Shown: positions 1 through 8,763 of the stretch, in pieces | Layout: every line of letters begins with the position of its first letter | Position numbering within the stretch: position 1 is the first letter of the stretch | Assembly: GCF_037023755.1 (NCBI RefSeq) | Contig: NZ_CP146100.1 | Span: 3,751,501-3,815,500, forward strand | Direction of reading: 5' to 3' | DNA: 64,000 nucleotides | From: Saccharopolyspora sp. SCSIO 74807 | GTDB lineage: Bacteria > Actinomycetota > Actinomycetes > Mycobacteriales > Pseudonocardiaceae | The notes under the pieces: generated by a model | Told to the model about the DNA's origin: nothing | Seen by the model: only the letters and a program-made list of their open reading frames with translations | Database searches by the model: none | Program-made: the position numbers and the translations under genes

Positions 1-360
1 TAGGGAAATCCCGCACCGAGGGTGCTGATCGTGCGGTGACCTGCGGGCTCGGTGGCGATCCGGGCATTGGACCACACCTGATCTGCGAGTTTTACTACTT
101 TGCGCAGCTGATCCGCTGCGCATTTCGGGCGATCCACAGTGGATCTTGACAGCGGAGCGTGTGCGCAGCACCATTCCGTTCCGTGCGCCGGACGCGGTGG
201 CGTCGGCGACCTTCGTACGTGCAAGCGCCCTGGCGCAGCGGCGACTCCGCGCATATCGGCGAACAGCCTGCTATGCCCGGAATCGACCGGTGAGTCCCAG
301 GGTGCCGGGCTACAACCGCGCAGCGACGCGCGGGCAGAACAGACGGGAATTCCGGACATA
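1..360. other. Leader region before the first gene
   Basis: No gene is supported in this stretch. It contains a perfect 8-bp inverted repeat (positions 101-108 and 115-122) described separately. The reading frame of the downstream permease is open back to position 139, but that N-terminal stretch resembles no transporter and the GTG at 361 fits better, so I treat 139-360 as non-coding leader. Confidence 0.6.
101..122. terminator. Hairpin upstream of the permease gene
   Basis: TGCGCAGC and GCTGCGCA form a perfect 8-bp stem around a 6-nt loop, followed by TTT. It could terminate a gene lying before the window or be an operator for the permease 240 bp downstream. The sequence does not decide between the two. 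Confidence 0.35.
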
Positions 361-1794
361 GTGAGCGAATCGACTCTCCAGGCGAACGAGCCCGGTGGTG
401 AACGACCGGCCGACGCCGGCGACGCCGGATACCGCAAATCGCTGAAGGCCCGGCACATCAACATGATCGCGATCGGCGGCGCGATGGGAACCGGGCTGTT
501 CCTCGGCGCAGGTGGGCGGCTCGCGCAGGCCGGGCCCGCGTTGGCGCTGGCCTACGCGGTGTGCGGGGTGTTCGCGTTCTTCGTGGTGCGCTCGCTCGGC
601 GAACTGATCCTGTACCGGCCGTCGTCGGGCGCCTTCGTGTCCTATTCGCGGGAGTTCATGGGCGAGAAGGGCGCCTACACCGCCGGGTGGATGCACTTCC
701 TGAACTGGTCGACCACCGGCATCGCCGACATCACCGCCATCGCGCTCTACGCGCACTACTGGGCGCTGTTCACCCCGGTGCCGCAGTGGGTGCTCGCGCT
801 GATCGCGCTGGCGATCGTGCTCGCGCTGAACATGGTCTCGGTGAAGCTGTTCGGCGAGATGGAGTTCTGGTTCGCCATCATCAAGGTCGGCGCGCTGATC
901 GTGTTCATGCTGGTCGGCATCTACCTCGTCGTCACCGGCCACCCGATCGCCGGGCACGAGGCCGGGCCGTCGCTGATCACCGATACCGGCGGGTTCTTCC
1001 CCGCCGGTGTGCTGCCGGTGGTGCTGATCATGCAGGGCGTGGTGTTCGCCTACGCCTCCGTCGAGCTGGTCGGCGTCGCGGCGGGGGAGACCGAGACCCC
1101 CGAGAAGATCATGCCGAAGGCGATCAACTCGATCATGTGGCGGATCGGGATCTTCTACGTCGGCTCGGTGCTGCTGCTGTCGATGCTGCTGCCCTGGACG
1201 TCCTACAAGGACGGTGAGAGCCCGTTCGTCACGGTGCTGTCCAGCCTCGGCGTGCCCGGTGCCAGCGACGTGATGAACCTGGTGGTGCTCACCGCGGCGA
1301 TGTCCAGCCTCAACTCGGGGCTGTACTCCACCGGCCGCACGCTGCGGTCGATGTCGCTGGCCGGGTCGGCGCCGAAGTTCACCGGGCGGATGAACCGCAA
1401 CCAGGTGCCCTACGGCGGCATCCTGCTCACCTCGGCGGTCTGCGTGGTCGGCGTCGGGCTCAACGCCGTGGTGCCGGAGGAAGCCTTCGAGATCGTGCTG
1501 AACTTCGCCTCCATCGGCATCCTCGGCACCTGGGCGATGATCGTGCTCAGCCACCTGTTGTTCGTGCGCAAGGCCGATCGGGGCGAGGTGCGGCGGCCGC
1601 ACTACCGGCTGCCGCTCTCGCCGTACGTGCAGATCGCGACGCTGGCGTTCTTCGCCGCGATCGTCGTGCTGATGGCCTTCGACGACATCGGCCGGATCAC
1701 CGTGCTCGCGCTGCCGGTGCTGCTGGTCGCATTCGTCGTCGGGTGGTTCTGCGTGCGCGGGCGCATCGACACGTCCGCCATGGACAACGAGTGA
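361..1794 (+). CDS. Amino acid permease, AAT family, L-asparagine permease-like
   Basis: This 477-residue protein is an integral membrane amino-acid transporter of the APC superfamily, AAT branch. The first helix region carries the family signature IGGAMGTGLFLGAGG, and about twelve hydrophobic segments follow with a short cytoplasmic tail. The motif FGEMEFWFAIIKV in helix 5 is typical of proton-coupled AAT permeases such as AnsP, GabP and CycA; AnsP-like is my best guess, because substrate cannot be read from these motifs. I chose GTG at 361 because the next 35 residues form the usual charged cytoplasmic N-terminus. The kinase gene follows 49 bp later. A second AAT permease lies at 24844-26265. 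Confidence 0.85.
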   Translation: MSESTLQANEPGGERPADAGDAGYRKSLKARHINMIAIGGAMGTGLFLGAGGRLAQAGPALALAYAVCGVFAFFVVRSLGELILYRPSSGAFVSYSREFMGEKGAYTAGWMHFLNWSTTGIADITAIALYAHYWALFTPVPQWVLALIALAIVLALNMVSVKLFGEMEFWFAIIKVGALIVFMLVGIYLVVTGHPIAGHEAGPSLITDTGGFFPAGVLPVVLIMQGVVFAYASVELVGVAAGETETPEKIMPKAINSIMWRIGIFYVGSVLLLSMLLPWTSYKDGESPFVTVLSSLGVPGASDVMNLVVLTAAMSSLNSGLYSTGRTLRSMSLAGSAPKFTGRMNRNQVPYGGILLTSAVCVVGVGLNAVVPEEAFEIVLNFASIGILGTWAMIVLSHLLFVRKADRGEVRRPHYRLPLSPYVQIATLAFFAAIVVLMAFDDIGRITVLALPVLLVAFVVGWFCVRGRIDTSAMDNE

Positions 1795-1843
1795 TCCACC
1801 GATTGGGTTAAGGTCGCGGTGCTTCGCGGACACCGGAGGACCG

Positions 1844-2896
1844 ATGACTGACGCACCACCGCTGCTGGCCGGGCGGTACCGGCTGGGCCGACGGCTCGGC
1901 CGCGGCGGCATGTCCGAGGTCTACCGGGCGCTGGACACCGAGCTGGAACGCCCGGTCGCGGTGAAGGTGTTCCGGCCCAACGCCGACGAGTCGGCCCGGC
2001 AGCGGTTCGCCGACGAAGCGCGGCTGCTGGCCCGGCTCGACCATCCCGGCCTGGTCACCGTGCACGACGCGGGGTCCGAGGACGAAGAGCCGTACCTGGT
2101 CATGCAGCTCGTCGACGGGCGTCCGCTGACGGAACTGCTGCAGTCCGGTGCGCTGGCGCCGGACCAGATCGCCGAGCTGGGCCGCAGGCTCGCGTGGGTG
2201 CTGGATTACGTGCACCGCAACGGGATCGTGCACCGGGACGTGAAACCGGCGAACGTGCTGATCACCGCTGACGAGCAGGTGTTCCTGGCGGACTTCGGCA
2301 TCTCCCGGCTCGCCGACGCGGTCGGGCGGATGACCGACACCGGGATCGTCATGGGCTCCGCGCACTACATGGCGCCGGAGCAGGTGCGCGACGAGGAAGT
2401 GGGCTATTCGGCCGACATCTACGCGCTCGCGCTCGTGCTGCTGGAATGCGTCAGCGGGGAGCCGGAGTACGAAGGCACCAAGGCCGAAGCCGCGGTCGCG
2501 CGGCTGACCCGGCCGCCGCGCATTCCCGACCATCTGCCGGAGCCGCTGGCCGGGACGCTGCGGGCGATGACGGCCGACGACCCGGACGCGCGGCCCTCCG
2601 CCGCCCAGTGCGTGCGGCTGCTGTCCGGGGAGGCCGTGCCTGCGCCACCGGCTGCGGAGGCCGAGGCGCAGGAGAACACCGAAGTGGCGGCGGAGCCCGG
2701 ACGACCGGGCCGCCGCCGCATCGTCCGCGCCGCGGTGGGCGCGATGGTCGCGGTGGCGGTGTTGGTCGGTGCGTTCCTGCTGCTGCCCTCCGAGCCGCCA
2801 CCCGAGGTTCCCGCGCTGTCGCCGCCCTCGGGGCCTGCGGGAGTGCAGCGGTTGGACGCTGACCTGGACGAACTGAGCGAACTGGTCGGCGAGTAG
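1844..2896 (+). CDS. Membrane-anchored serine/threonine protein kinase
   Basis: A 350-residue Hanks-type kinase of the actinobacterial Pkn group. Visible motifs are the glycine loop GRGGMSEV (19-26), ATP-binding Lys41, catalytic loop HRDVKPAN (130-137), DFG (150-152) and MAPEQ (176-180). A Pro/Ala/Glu-rich linker leads to an Arg patch and one transmembrane helix (about 295-314). Only about 35 residues lie outside, ending in a Pro-rich stretch and an acidic Leu-rich tail, so there is no PASTA or other recognisable sensor domain. The start ATG follows GGAGG at a good distance. It is not next to division or cell-wall genes, so its substrates cannot be guessed. Confidence 0.9.
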   Translation: MTDAPPLLAGRYRLGRRLGRGGMSEVYRALDTELERPVAVKVFRPNADESARQRFADEARLLARLDHPGLVTVHDAGSEDEEPYLVMQLVDGRPLTELLQSGALAPDQIAELGRRLAWVLDYVHRNGIVHRDVKPANVLITADEQVFLADFGISRLADAVGRMTDTGIVMGSAHYMAPEQVRDEEVGYSADIYALALVLLECVSGEPEYEGTKAEAAVARLTRPPRIPDHLPEPLAGTLRAMTADDPDARPSAAQCVRLLSGEAVPAPPAAEAEAQENTEVAAEPGRPGRRRIVRAAVGAMVAVAVLVGAFLLLPSEPPPEVPALSPPSGPAGVQRLDADLDELSELVGE

Positions 2897-3015
2897 GCGG
2901 CAGCGCGGCGCAACGCCGACGAGAGGTGTCCGGGCCTTCGCGTGATCGTGAGTTACCGTTCCCGCGCCGTTCGGCCCCCGTGACAACCGCGAACAGCGGG
3001 TGAGGAGCAGTCGCA

Positions 3016-3828
3016 GTGGATGGCGAATGGTCGCGCGCAGCGCTCCGGCGGCTCCTCCGGCCGGGCGGGCGGCCGGGCCTGCCGCGAGACCCGGGCAAGT
3101 TCCGGGACGAGGGAAAGTACCGGACCGTGGGCAAGCTGCACAGCGCGGCCGAGCCGAGCAGCTCGGTCGAGCCGGGCAGGACGGCCAAGCCGGGCAACGG
3201 GGGCAAGCCGGGCAACGGGGGCAAGCCAGGCAACGGGGCCAAGCCGAGCAACCAGGGCAAGCTGCGGGATGCAGCGCCGGGCGCTGCGGCGATGCTGGCC
3301 ATCGCGCTGCTCACCTCGTGCGGCGGCTCCCGGCCGATCATCGCGCCGGAGGTGCGGGCCCGGCTGGCCGACGACGTGACCGCGGTGCGCACGGCCGCGC
3401 TGCGGCACGACCGGGCTGCCTCCGAAGCCGCGCTGGCCACTTTGAACCGCGACATCGCGGCGGCGCAGGCCCGCGGTGACCTGGACGCGGACTACGCGCG
3501 CAACATCCTCGGCGCCGCCGATCGGGTCGCCGCGGACGTGGCCACGCTGGACTATCCGGGGCCGCCGCGTCCGGTCACGGTCACGGTGCCTACTCCCGTG
3601 CCGCCCCCGCCCGTGCCTCCGCCTGCCCCGCTCCCGCCTGCCCCGCTGCCACCGCCGGCTTCTCCGTCGCAGGTCACGATCGTGCAGACCCCTCCGCCCG
3701 CGCCGCCGGGGGAGCTGCCAGCACCGGCCAATACGCGCGCGAAAACCGGGCCTCCGGTGAACCCGAACGGCAACAGCGACACCAACAGCGATGGGCAGGG
3801 CGAAAACGCTCAGGGCGGCGAGGGCTGA
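3016..3828 (+). CDS. Proline-rich lipoprotein-like protein with N-terminal KPGNGG repeats
   Basis: A 270-residue protein of unknown function. Residues 1-90 are basic and low-complexity, including four 6-residue units around KPGNGG (about 58-81). A hydrophobic run AAMLAIALLTSC then ends in a lipobox-like LTSC (99-102) followed by GG, which suggests lipid attachment at Cys102. A helical segment (about 108-175) and a long Pro-rich tail rich in PPAPLPP follow. A 90-residue cytoplasmic extension before a lipobox is unusual. The true start may lie further in (GTG 3127 is in frame), or the N-terminal part may be a real extension. Composition suggests a cell-wall-spanning lipoprotein. Confidence 0.55.
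   Translation: MDGEWSRAALRRLLRPGGRPGLPRDPGKFRDEGKYRTVGKLHSAAEPSSSVEPGRTAKPGNGGKPGNGGKPGNGAKPSNQGKLRDAAPGAAAMLAIALLTSCGGSRPIIAPEVRARLADDVTAVRTAALRHDRAASEAALATLNRDIAAAQARGDLDADYARNILGAADRVAADVATLDYPGPPRPVTVTVPTPVPPPPVPPPAPLPPAPLPPPASPSQVTIVQTPPPAPPGELPAPANTRAKTGPPVNPNGNSDTNSDGQGENAQGGEG
3187..3258 (+). repeat. Four tandem 18-bp units inside the lipoprotein gene
   Basis: Units start at 3187, 3205, 3223 and 3241. The first two are identical, the third differs at two bases and the fourth is more diverged. Each encodes Lys-Pro-Gly/Ser-Asn-Gly/Gln-Gly/Ala. In-frame tandem repeats like this can change copy number by slippage. Confidence 0.85.
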
Positions 3829-3956
3829 TTCGCGGCCAGGTCCGAGGATCCCCCGCAATGAAGGGGTTTCACCGGCCGGTTGTTGCGCTAACGTTTCCGG
3901 TACTGGGAGTGAACGACCGCCTACGTCAAGTGGCGCAGTACTGGTGAGGAGCGCGC

Positions 3957-4157
3957 ATGAACGCCGAACTGGGGGCAACGCGGAACGGGCCGAGCACCGG
4001 CGATGAGGGACCGGCCGCGGTCGAGGCGGACGCGCCCGGCCGCGGCGACCCGGTGGAGGTCGGCCGGGTGGAGCCCGGGCGACCGTCCGCGGAGCCGGAC
4101 GAGGACGAGGTCTACAGCCTCAAGGGCGATCACGGGTTCTTCGACGCCGAGCAGTGA
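3957..4157 (+). CDS. Small acidic hypothetical protein
   Basis: A 66-residue acidic protein without transmembrane or signal segments. It has a Pro/Gly/Glu-rich N-terminal half and a more ordered C-terminus ending DEVYSLKGDHGFFDAEQ. The ATG is preceded by GGTGAGGAG at good spacing, which is the main argument that it is real. I do not recognise the family. It is flanked by 128 bp upstream and about 495 bp downstream without clear genes, so it appears monocistronic. Confidence 0.5.
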   Translation: MNAELGATRNGPSTGDEGPAAVEADAPGRGDPVEVGRVEPGRPSAEPDEDEVYSLKGDHGFFDAEQ

Positions 4158-4652
4158 GCCGCGCGGGCGCGCGGGAGGGATCAGCTGCGGGCCCGGCGAG
4201 TCCGGTCGCTCGGCACATGGGTGATTCCTCCTGGTCACGTGGGGCCCGCGGCGCGCTCAACGATGATCATTTCATCGTGCCCGGCGGGGTCGGCCGCCGG
4301 GCGCGATGGCGGGCGCGCCGTGCTCGCGCGCCGCGCTGATCGGCTTCCGCTGGACGGGCGTCGTGGCGTCCGTGTGACCTGCGGCGACGACGCCGGTGTC
4401 GCTCAACCGCCCGGAAATCGGACAGATCGGAAGAGTTTTCTGCGAGGTTAGTGCACTTCAGCGCCATTGTTGGTAGTAGTTGCACCGGCCCTAGTGCCCG
4501 TGCACCCCTCGTACGGGCCGCCCGATGGGTCAGGCGGCGGAATCTTCCCCGGAATCCCCGTCTCGCAAGCCGGACCCGCGTGGAACCCGGTGTGCGAGGG
4601 TCGGTACCGTCGCCGCACCGATCAAGAGAAACCCCACATCACGGAGGACATG
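4158..4652. other. Long non-coding gap upstream of mihF
   Basis: No convincing gene, RNA gene or repeat is visible. In mycobacteria carA/carB/pyrF lie upstream of mihF, but none of them is here. The short open frames in this stretch lack ribosome-binding sites and family resemblance. The mihF promoter presumably lies in the last 200 bp; I could not identify convincing -35/-10 boxes. Confidence 0.5.
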
Positions 4653-4970
4653 GTGGCCCTTCCCCAGCTGACCGAGGAGCAGCGGGCAGCAGCATTGGAA
4701 AAGGCGGCTGCCGCCCGTCGCGCCCGAGCAGAGCTCAAGGAGCGCCTCAAGCGCGGTGGAACCAGCCTGGCCGAGGTACTGGACACCGCCGACAACGACG
4801 AGGTCCTGGGCAAGATGAAGGTCTCCGCGCTGCTTGAGGCCCTTCCCGGCGTGGGCAAGGTCCGCGCGCAGCAGATCATGGAGCGGCTGGAGATCGCGAA
4901 CAGCCGCCGGCTCCGCGGGCTGGGTGAGCGGCAGCGCAAGGCGCTGCTCACCGAGTTCGCCGCCGAGTGA
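4653..4970 (+). CDS. mihF: Actinobacterial integration host factor (mIHF)
   Basis: A basic 105-residue nucleoid protein. It opens [18 protein letters not shown] and contains the helix-turn-helix region around [20 protein letters not shown] and the conserved [15 protein letters not shown] tail. mIHF binds and bends DNA and was first described as a host factor for mycobacteriophage L5 integration. The SD sequence GGAGG (4643-4647) lies 2 nt before an ATG at 4650 and 5 nt before GTG at 4653. I chose GTG for its spacing and because orthologues begin with Val-Ala-Leu-Pro. The stop overlaps the gmk start (GTGA), indicating translational coupling. Confidence 0.93.
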   Translation: MALPQLTEEQRAAALEKAAAARRARAELKERLKRGGTSLAEVLDTADNDEVLGKMKVSALLEALPGVGKVRAQQIMERLEIANSRRLRGLGERQRKALLTEFAAE

Positions 4971-5734
4971 GCGACGCCGCATCCGGTGTCGAGCCGGGTC
5001 CGGTCCGCCCGTCCGGACCGGCCCGGCTCACCGTCGTTTCGGGTCCTTCCGGCGTCGGCAAGTCCAGCGTGCTCGACGAGCTGCGCAGGCAGGCGCCCGA
5101 GGTGTACTTCAGCGTCTCGGTGACCACCCGGCGCCCGCGCGAGGGCGAGGTCGACGGGGTGCACTACCACTTCGTCCGGCCCACCGAGTTCGAGCGGATG
5201 GTCGCCGACGGCGAGATGCTGGAGCACGCCCGCTACGCGGGCAACCGCTACGGCACGCCGCGCAACCCCGTCGAACGGGCGTTGGCCACCGGCCGCGACG
5301 CGGTGCTGGAGATCGAGCTGCAAGGCGCCCGCCAGGTGCGGCGTTCCATGCCGGAAGCCCAGCTGGTCATGCTGCTCCCGCCGTCCTGGGAGGCGCTGGT
5401 GCAGCGGTTGACCGGGCGCGGCACCGAAGATCCCGAGGTGGTGCGCGCCCGGCTGGAGACCGCGCGGCAGGAGCTGGCCGCCGAGCCGGAGTTCGACGCG
5501 ACCGTGGTCAACGCCGACGTCCGGGCCGCGACCAGCGAATTGGTACGATTGGTGACCGGTCGCGGAGCCGGTGGGGCCGATCCGGATCCCGGTAGGGGCG
5601 CCGGAGGCCCAGCAGTCGGTGACACAGCAGTCGGCGGCCCAGCAGTCGGCGGCCCAGCAGTCGAAGGGCCGGACGGCGGTGGTCGGCAAGCGGGAGCTTC
5701 GCCGGGCGCCGAGGACACCGAACGGTTCGCCTAG
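4967..5734 (+). CDS. gmk: Guanylate kinase with repetitive C-terminal tail
   Basis: Phosphorylates GMP to GDP with ATP in the cytoplasm. The P-loop GPSGVGKS is at residues 26-33, followed by the GMP-binding region with [17 protein letters not shown]. The kinase fold is complete by about residue 203. The remaining 50 residues are a Gly/Pro/Ala/Val tail with four 5-residue units ([20 protein letters not shown]) encoded by 15-bp DNA repeats. Typical guanylate kinases are about 190-210 residues, so this tail is extra. The GTG start overlaps the mihF stop by 4 bp; rpoZ follows 131 bp downstream. Confidence 0.93.
   Translation: MSDAASGVEPGPVRPSGPARLTVVSGPSGVGKSSVLDELRRQAPEVYFSVSVTTRRPREGEVDGVHYHFVRPTEFERMVADGEMLEHARYAGNRYGTPRNPVERALATGRDAVLEIELQGARQVRRSMPEAQLVMLLPPSWEALVQRLTGRGTEDPEVVRARLETARQELAAEPEFDATVVNADVRAATSELVRLVTGRGAGGADPDPGRGAGGPAVGDTAVGGPAVGGPAVEGPDGGGRQAGASPGAEDTERFA
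5606..5665 (+). repeat. Four tandem 15-bp repeats in the 3' end of gmk
   Basis: Units begin at 5606, 5621, 5636 and 5651, around GGCCCAGCAGTCGGC. They encode the pentapeptide repeats of the gmk tail and look like recent slippage expansion. Confidence 0.85.
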
Positions 5735-5865
5735 GCCGCTGCGCCGGGGCGCCGGGGTCGCAGCACCGACCGCGACCACCGGCTCGCCGGACCCGACCGC
5801 CCCGGACCAGCGGCCCTGATCAACGGACCGGGGCACGAAACCCACACAGCAGCAGGAGCCACCAC

Positions 5866-6159
5866 GTGACCACGCCGAATTCGCTCGCCGCCCTCAACAC
5901 CCAGTCCCAGCCGTCCTCGGCGGAGGGCATCACCAACCCGCCGATCGACGACCTGCTCGAGCAGGTCAGCTCGAAGTACGCGCTGGCGATCTACTCGGCC
6001 AAGCGCGCCCGGCAGATCAACGACTACTACGCCCAGCTCGGCGAGGGCCTGCTGGAGTACGTGGGTCCGCTGGTGGAGCCGGGCCCGCGGGAGAAGCCGC
6101 TGTCGATCGCGCTGCGCGAGATCCACGCCGGCGTCCTCGAGCACACCGAAGGCGAGTGA
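5866..6159 (+). CDS. rpoZ: DNA-directed RNA polymerase omega subunit
   Basis: A 97-residue RNA polymerase omega subunit that assists folding and assembly of the beta-prime subunit. The core [26 protein letters not shown] is characteristic, followed by the actinobacterial C-terminal segment [16 protein letters not shown]. The GTG start is preceded by AGGAGCCACCAC. It sits between gmk and coaBC (17 bp before the latter), the usual actinobacterial arrangement. Confidence 0.96.
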   Translation: MTTPNSLAALNTQSQPSSAEGITNPPIDDLLEQVSSKYALAIYSAKRARQINDYYAQLGEGLLEYVGPLVEPGPREKPLSIALREIHAGVLEHTEGE

Positions 6160-6176
6160 ACCTCCGGTAGGTAGCT

Positions 6177-7430
6177 GTGGCACAGCAAGCGCAGCGCCCG
6201 CGGGTCGTGCTCGGGGTCAGCGGCGGCATCGCGGCCTACAAGGCGTGCGAGGTGCTGCGCGGCCTCACCGAGTCCGGGCACGACGTGCGGGTGGCGCCCA
6301 CCGAGGCGGCGTTGAACTTCGTGGGTGCCGCGACGTTCGAGGCGCTGTCCGGGCATCCGGTGCGCACCGGCGTGTTCACCGATGTCGACCAGGTGCCGCA
6401 CGTGCGGCTGGGGCAGGAGGCCGACCTGGTCGTGGTCGCGCCCGCCACCGCGGATCTGCTCGCCCGCGCCGCGCACGGGATGGCCGACGACCTGCTGACC
6501 TCGACGTTGCTGACCGCGCGCTGCCCGGTGCTGATGGTCCCTGCGATGCACACCGAGATGTGGGAGCACCCGGCGACGCAGCACAACGTCGAGCTGCTGC
6601 GCAGCCGCGGCGTGGTGGTCGCGGAACCGGCCAGCGGCAGGCTCACCGGCGCCGACACCGGCAAGGGGCGGTTGCCCGACCCGGTCGAGATCGTCGATCT
6701 GGCGCGGTTGCTGCTGACCTCGGCCACGGCGTTGCCGCGGGACCTGGAAGGGCGGCGCGTCGTGGTCACCGCCGGGGGCACGCGGGAGCCGCTGGACCCG
6801 GTGCGCTACCTCGGCAACCGGTCGTCCGGGCGGCAGGGTTACGCGCTGGCCCGCGTCGCCGCGCACCGGGGCGCGCAGGTCACGTTGATCTCGGCGCACA
6901 CCGCGGATCTCGTCGAGCCCGCAGGCGTGCGGGTGGTGCAGGTCGGCACCGCCGAGGAGCTGCGGGATTCGGTGCTGGCGGAATCCGAGGGCGCGGACGC
7001 GGTGGTGATGGCGGCCGCGGTCGCCGACTTCCGGCCGATCGACCTCGCGCAGCACAAGATCAAGAAGGCGGATGCGGACCCGGCGCCGGTGAAGCTGACC
7101 CGCAACCCGGACATCCTCGCCGAGCTGGTCGCGGCGCGTCGCACCGGTGGTTCCACGGTCGGCCTGGTGGTCGGATTCGCGGCCGAGACCGGGGATCCGG
7201 ACACCACGGTGCTCGATCACGGCAGGCGCAAGCTGGACCGCAAGGGCTGCGATCTGCTGGTGGTGAACGCGGTCGGGGACGGCAAGGCGTTCGAGGTGGA
7301 GGACAACGCGGGCTGGTTGTTGTCCACCGACGGCACCGAGACGCCGATTCCGCACGGGGCCAAGTCGCTGCTTTCGGCGACCTTGTGGGACGCGGTCAGC
7401 CGCAGGCTCGCTTCCGGCGCGGAAGCCTGA
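6177..7430 (+). CDS. coaBC: Bifunctional phosphopantothenoylcysteine decarboxylase / phosphopantothenate-cysteine ligase
   Basis: A 417-residue fusion enzyme of coenzyme A synthesis. The N-terminal CoaC half is an FMN-dependent decarboxylase with GVSGGIAAYK (13-22), a probable active-site His75 and PAMHTEMW (122-129) in place of the usual PAMNxxMW; my recollection is that mycobacterial CoaBC carries the same His variant. The C-terminal CoaB half has the nucleotide-binding VTAGGTREPLDPVRYLGNRSS-type segment and LTRNPDILAEL. metK, which usually follows in actinobacteria, is absent; a 440-bp gap and hisG follow instead. Confidence 0.95.
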   Translation: MAQQAQRPRVVLGVSGGIAAYKACEVLRGLTESGHDVRVAPTEAALNFVGAATFEALSGHPVRTGVFTDVDQVPHVRLGQEADLVVVAPATADLLARAAHGMADDLLTSTLLTARCPVLMVPAMHTEMWEHPATQHNVELLRSRGVVVAEPASGRLTGADTGKGRLPDPVEIVDLARLLLTSATALPRDLEGRRVVVTAGGTREPLDPVRYLGNRSSGRQGYALARVAAHRGAQVTLISAHTADLVEPAGVRVVQVGTAEELRDSVLAESEGADAVVMAAAVADFRPIDLAQHKIKKADADPAPVKLTRNPDILAELVAARRTGGSTVGLVVGFAAETGDPDTTVLDHGRRKLDRKGCDLLVVNAVGDGKAFEVEDNAGWLLSTDGTETPIPHGAKSLLSATLWDAVSRRLASGAEA

Positions 7431-7870
7431 GCCGCGGGCTCACTTTCGAAGGTGATCGCTGCTGACGGGGCGCGTTAGCAGCGCCCCGCGTGGCCTTCAG
7501 CGCGCGGGAACCACCGGGAAGATGTGCGCACCTTCCACGATTCCGAGATCTCCGACCAGTCGTAGTAGGACGTGGGGATCGGTGCTCGGCGTCGGGTCCG
7601 CCTTGTCACGGCGAACCATCGAAGCCTGCCGCAACGACATGCTCCCGGACACGCCGGTGCGTGTCGCCGGGCACGTGGCGAAGTCGGTGCGCGGGGCGGT
7701 GTGCCACCATTCCGGGTGGTCGCAAACAACCAGGAAGAGGAGGCTTCGTCGCGATGTGCGGTGGTCAGCGCCATAGCGGGTTCCGCTCGCCGCACCAGGC
7801 GGGTGGAACGCTCCGCCATCCCGGCTGAGCCGGGAACCCACCAGCCCACCGAATCGACGAAGGATCATCC
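7431..7870. other. Gap between coaBC and hisG, possible decayed sequence
   Basis: No supported gene. A weak terminator hairpin for coaBC lies at its start. Several overlapping frames are open on both strands. The least implausible is a 47-codon minus-strand frame from ATG at about 7641, ending at 7497, whose third-position GC (about 72 per cent by hand count) is below that of neighbouring genes. metK and hisE, either of which could be expected here, are not present even as recognisable fragments. Confidence 0.5.
7467..7487 (+). terminator. GC-rich hairpin after coaBC
   Basis: GGGGCGC and GCGCCCC form a perfect 7-bp stem around loop GTTAGCA, 36 bp after the coaBC stop. There is no U-tract, as is common in high-GC actinobacteria. 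Confidence 0.45.
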
Positions 7871-8734
7871 ATGCTCCGGGTCGCCGTGCCCAACAAGGGA
7901 TCGCTGAACGGTCCCGCCGTCCAACTGCTCTCCGACGCCGGTTACCGCGTGCACCGCGACAACAAGGCGCTGTTCGCCACCGACGCGGCCAACGACGTGC
8001 AGTTCGTCTTCCTGCGTCCCACCGACATCGCGCGCACCGTCGGAACGGGAGTGCTCGACGTCGGCATCACCGGCCAGGACCTGCTGCGCGCCGCCGGGAC
8101 CGACACCACGACCCAGGAACTGCTGCCGCTGGACTTCGGGGTGTCGCGGTTCTACTTCGCCGCACCCGCGGGCCGGCTCGACGATCTGAAGGACCTCGAC
8201 GGCAAGCGGGTGGCGACCTCGTTCGGCGCGCTGGTGACCGCGGCCGCGGCCGATCTCGGCATCGACGTGCAGGTGATCGAGCTCGACGGCGCGGTGGAGA
8301 CCGCGGTCGACCTCGGCCTGGCCGACGCCATCGCGGACGTGGTGGAGACCGGCGCGTCGCTGCGCGAGGCAGGGCTGGAAACCGTGGGCGAGCCGATCCT
8401 GCGTTCCGAGGCGGTGCTGGTGCGCGGCACCCGCGACCCGTTGTCGGCCGACAGCGAGCAGGCCGTCGAGGTGCTGATCCAGCGGCTGCGCGGCGTTCTC
8501 ATCGCGCGGCAGTACGTGATGATGGACTACAACTGCCCCACCGAGACGCTGGAAGCCGCCCGCAAGATCACTCCGGGCATGGAGTCGCCGACGGTTTCGC
8601 CGCTGGACGAGCACGGCTGGGTGGCGGTGCGGGTGATGGTGCCGCGCAGGCGCGCGCAGTCGATCATGGATCAGCTTTGGGCGGCCGGGGCGCGGGCGAT
8701 CCTGGTGACTCCGCTCGAGGCCTGCCGCCTCTGA
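7871..8734 (+). CDS. hisG: ATP phosphoribosyltransferase, long form
   Basis: Catalyses the first, feedback-regulated step of histidine synthesis, joining ATP and PRPP. The 287-residue length and C-terminal regulatory domain (VSPLDEHGWVAVRVMVPRR onward) mark the long, HisZ-independent form inhibited directly by histidine. The N-terminus LRVAVPNKGSLNGPAVQLL and the TDIARTVGTGVLDVGITGQD segment are typical. GGATCATCC lies just before the ATG. hisE, normally directly upstream in actinobacteria, is not present, so the gene stands alone between coaBC and a repeat-bearing junction with trmL. Confidence 0.95.
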   Translation: MLRVAVPNKGSLNGPAVQLLSDAGYRVHRDNKALFATDAANDVQFVFLRPTDIARTVGTGVLDVGITGQDLLRAAGTDTTTQELLPLDFGVSRFYFAAPAGRLDDLKDLDGKRVATSFGALVTAAAADLGIDVQVIELDGAVETAVDLGLADAIADVVETGASLREAGLETVGEPILRSEAVLVRGTRDPLSADSEQAVEVLIQRLRGVLIARQYVMMDYNCPTETLEAARKITPGMESPTVSPLDEHGWVAVRVMVPRRRAQSIMDQLWAAGARAILVTPLEACRL

Positions 8735-8763
8735 CCGACCGCCGACACGCGCACCCGCCGCCC

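Noticed and set aside
310-1911. 533-codon minus-strand frame opposite the permease
   Set aside because: Composition (His, Arg, Asp, Gln rich) is typical of antisense frames in this GC content; the plus-strand permease explains the region.
7431-7870. metK, hisE or a tRNA gene expected or possible in this gap
   Set aside because: No MetK or HisE motifs in any frame and no cloverleaf with a GTTCGAATC-type T-arm was seen.
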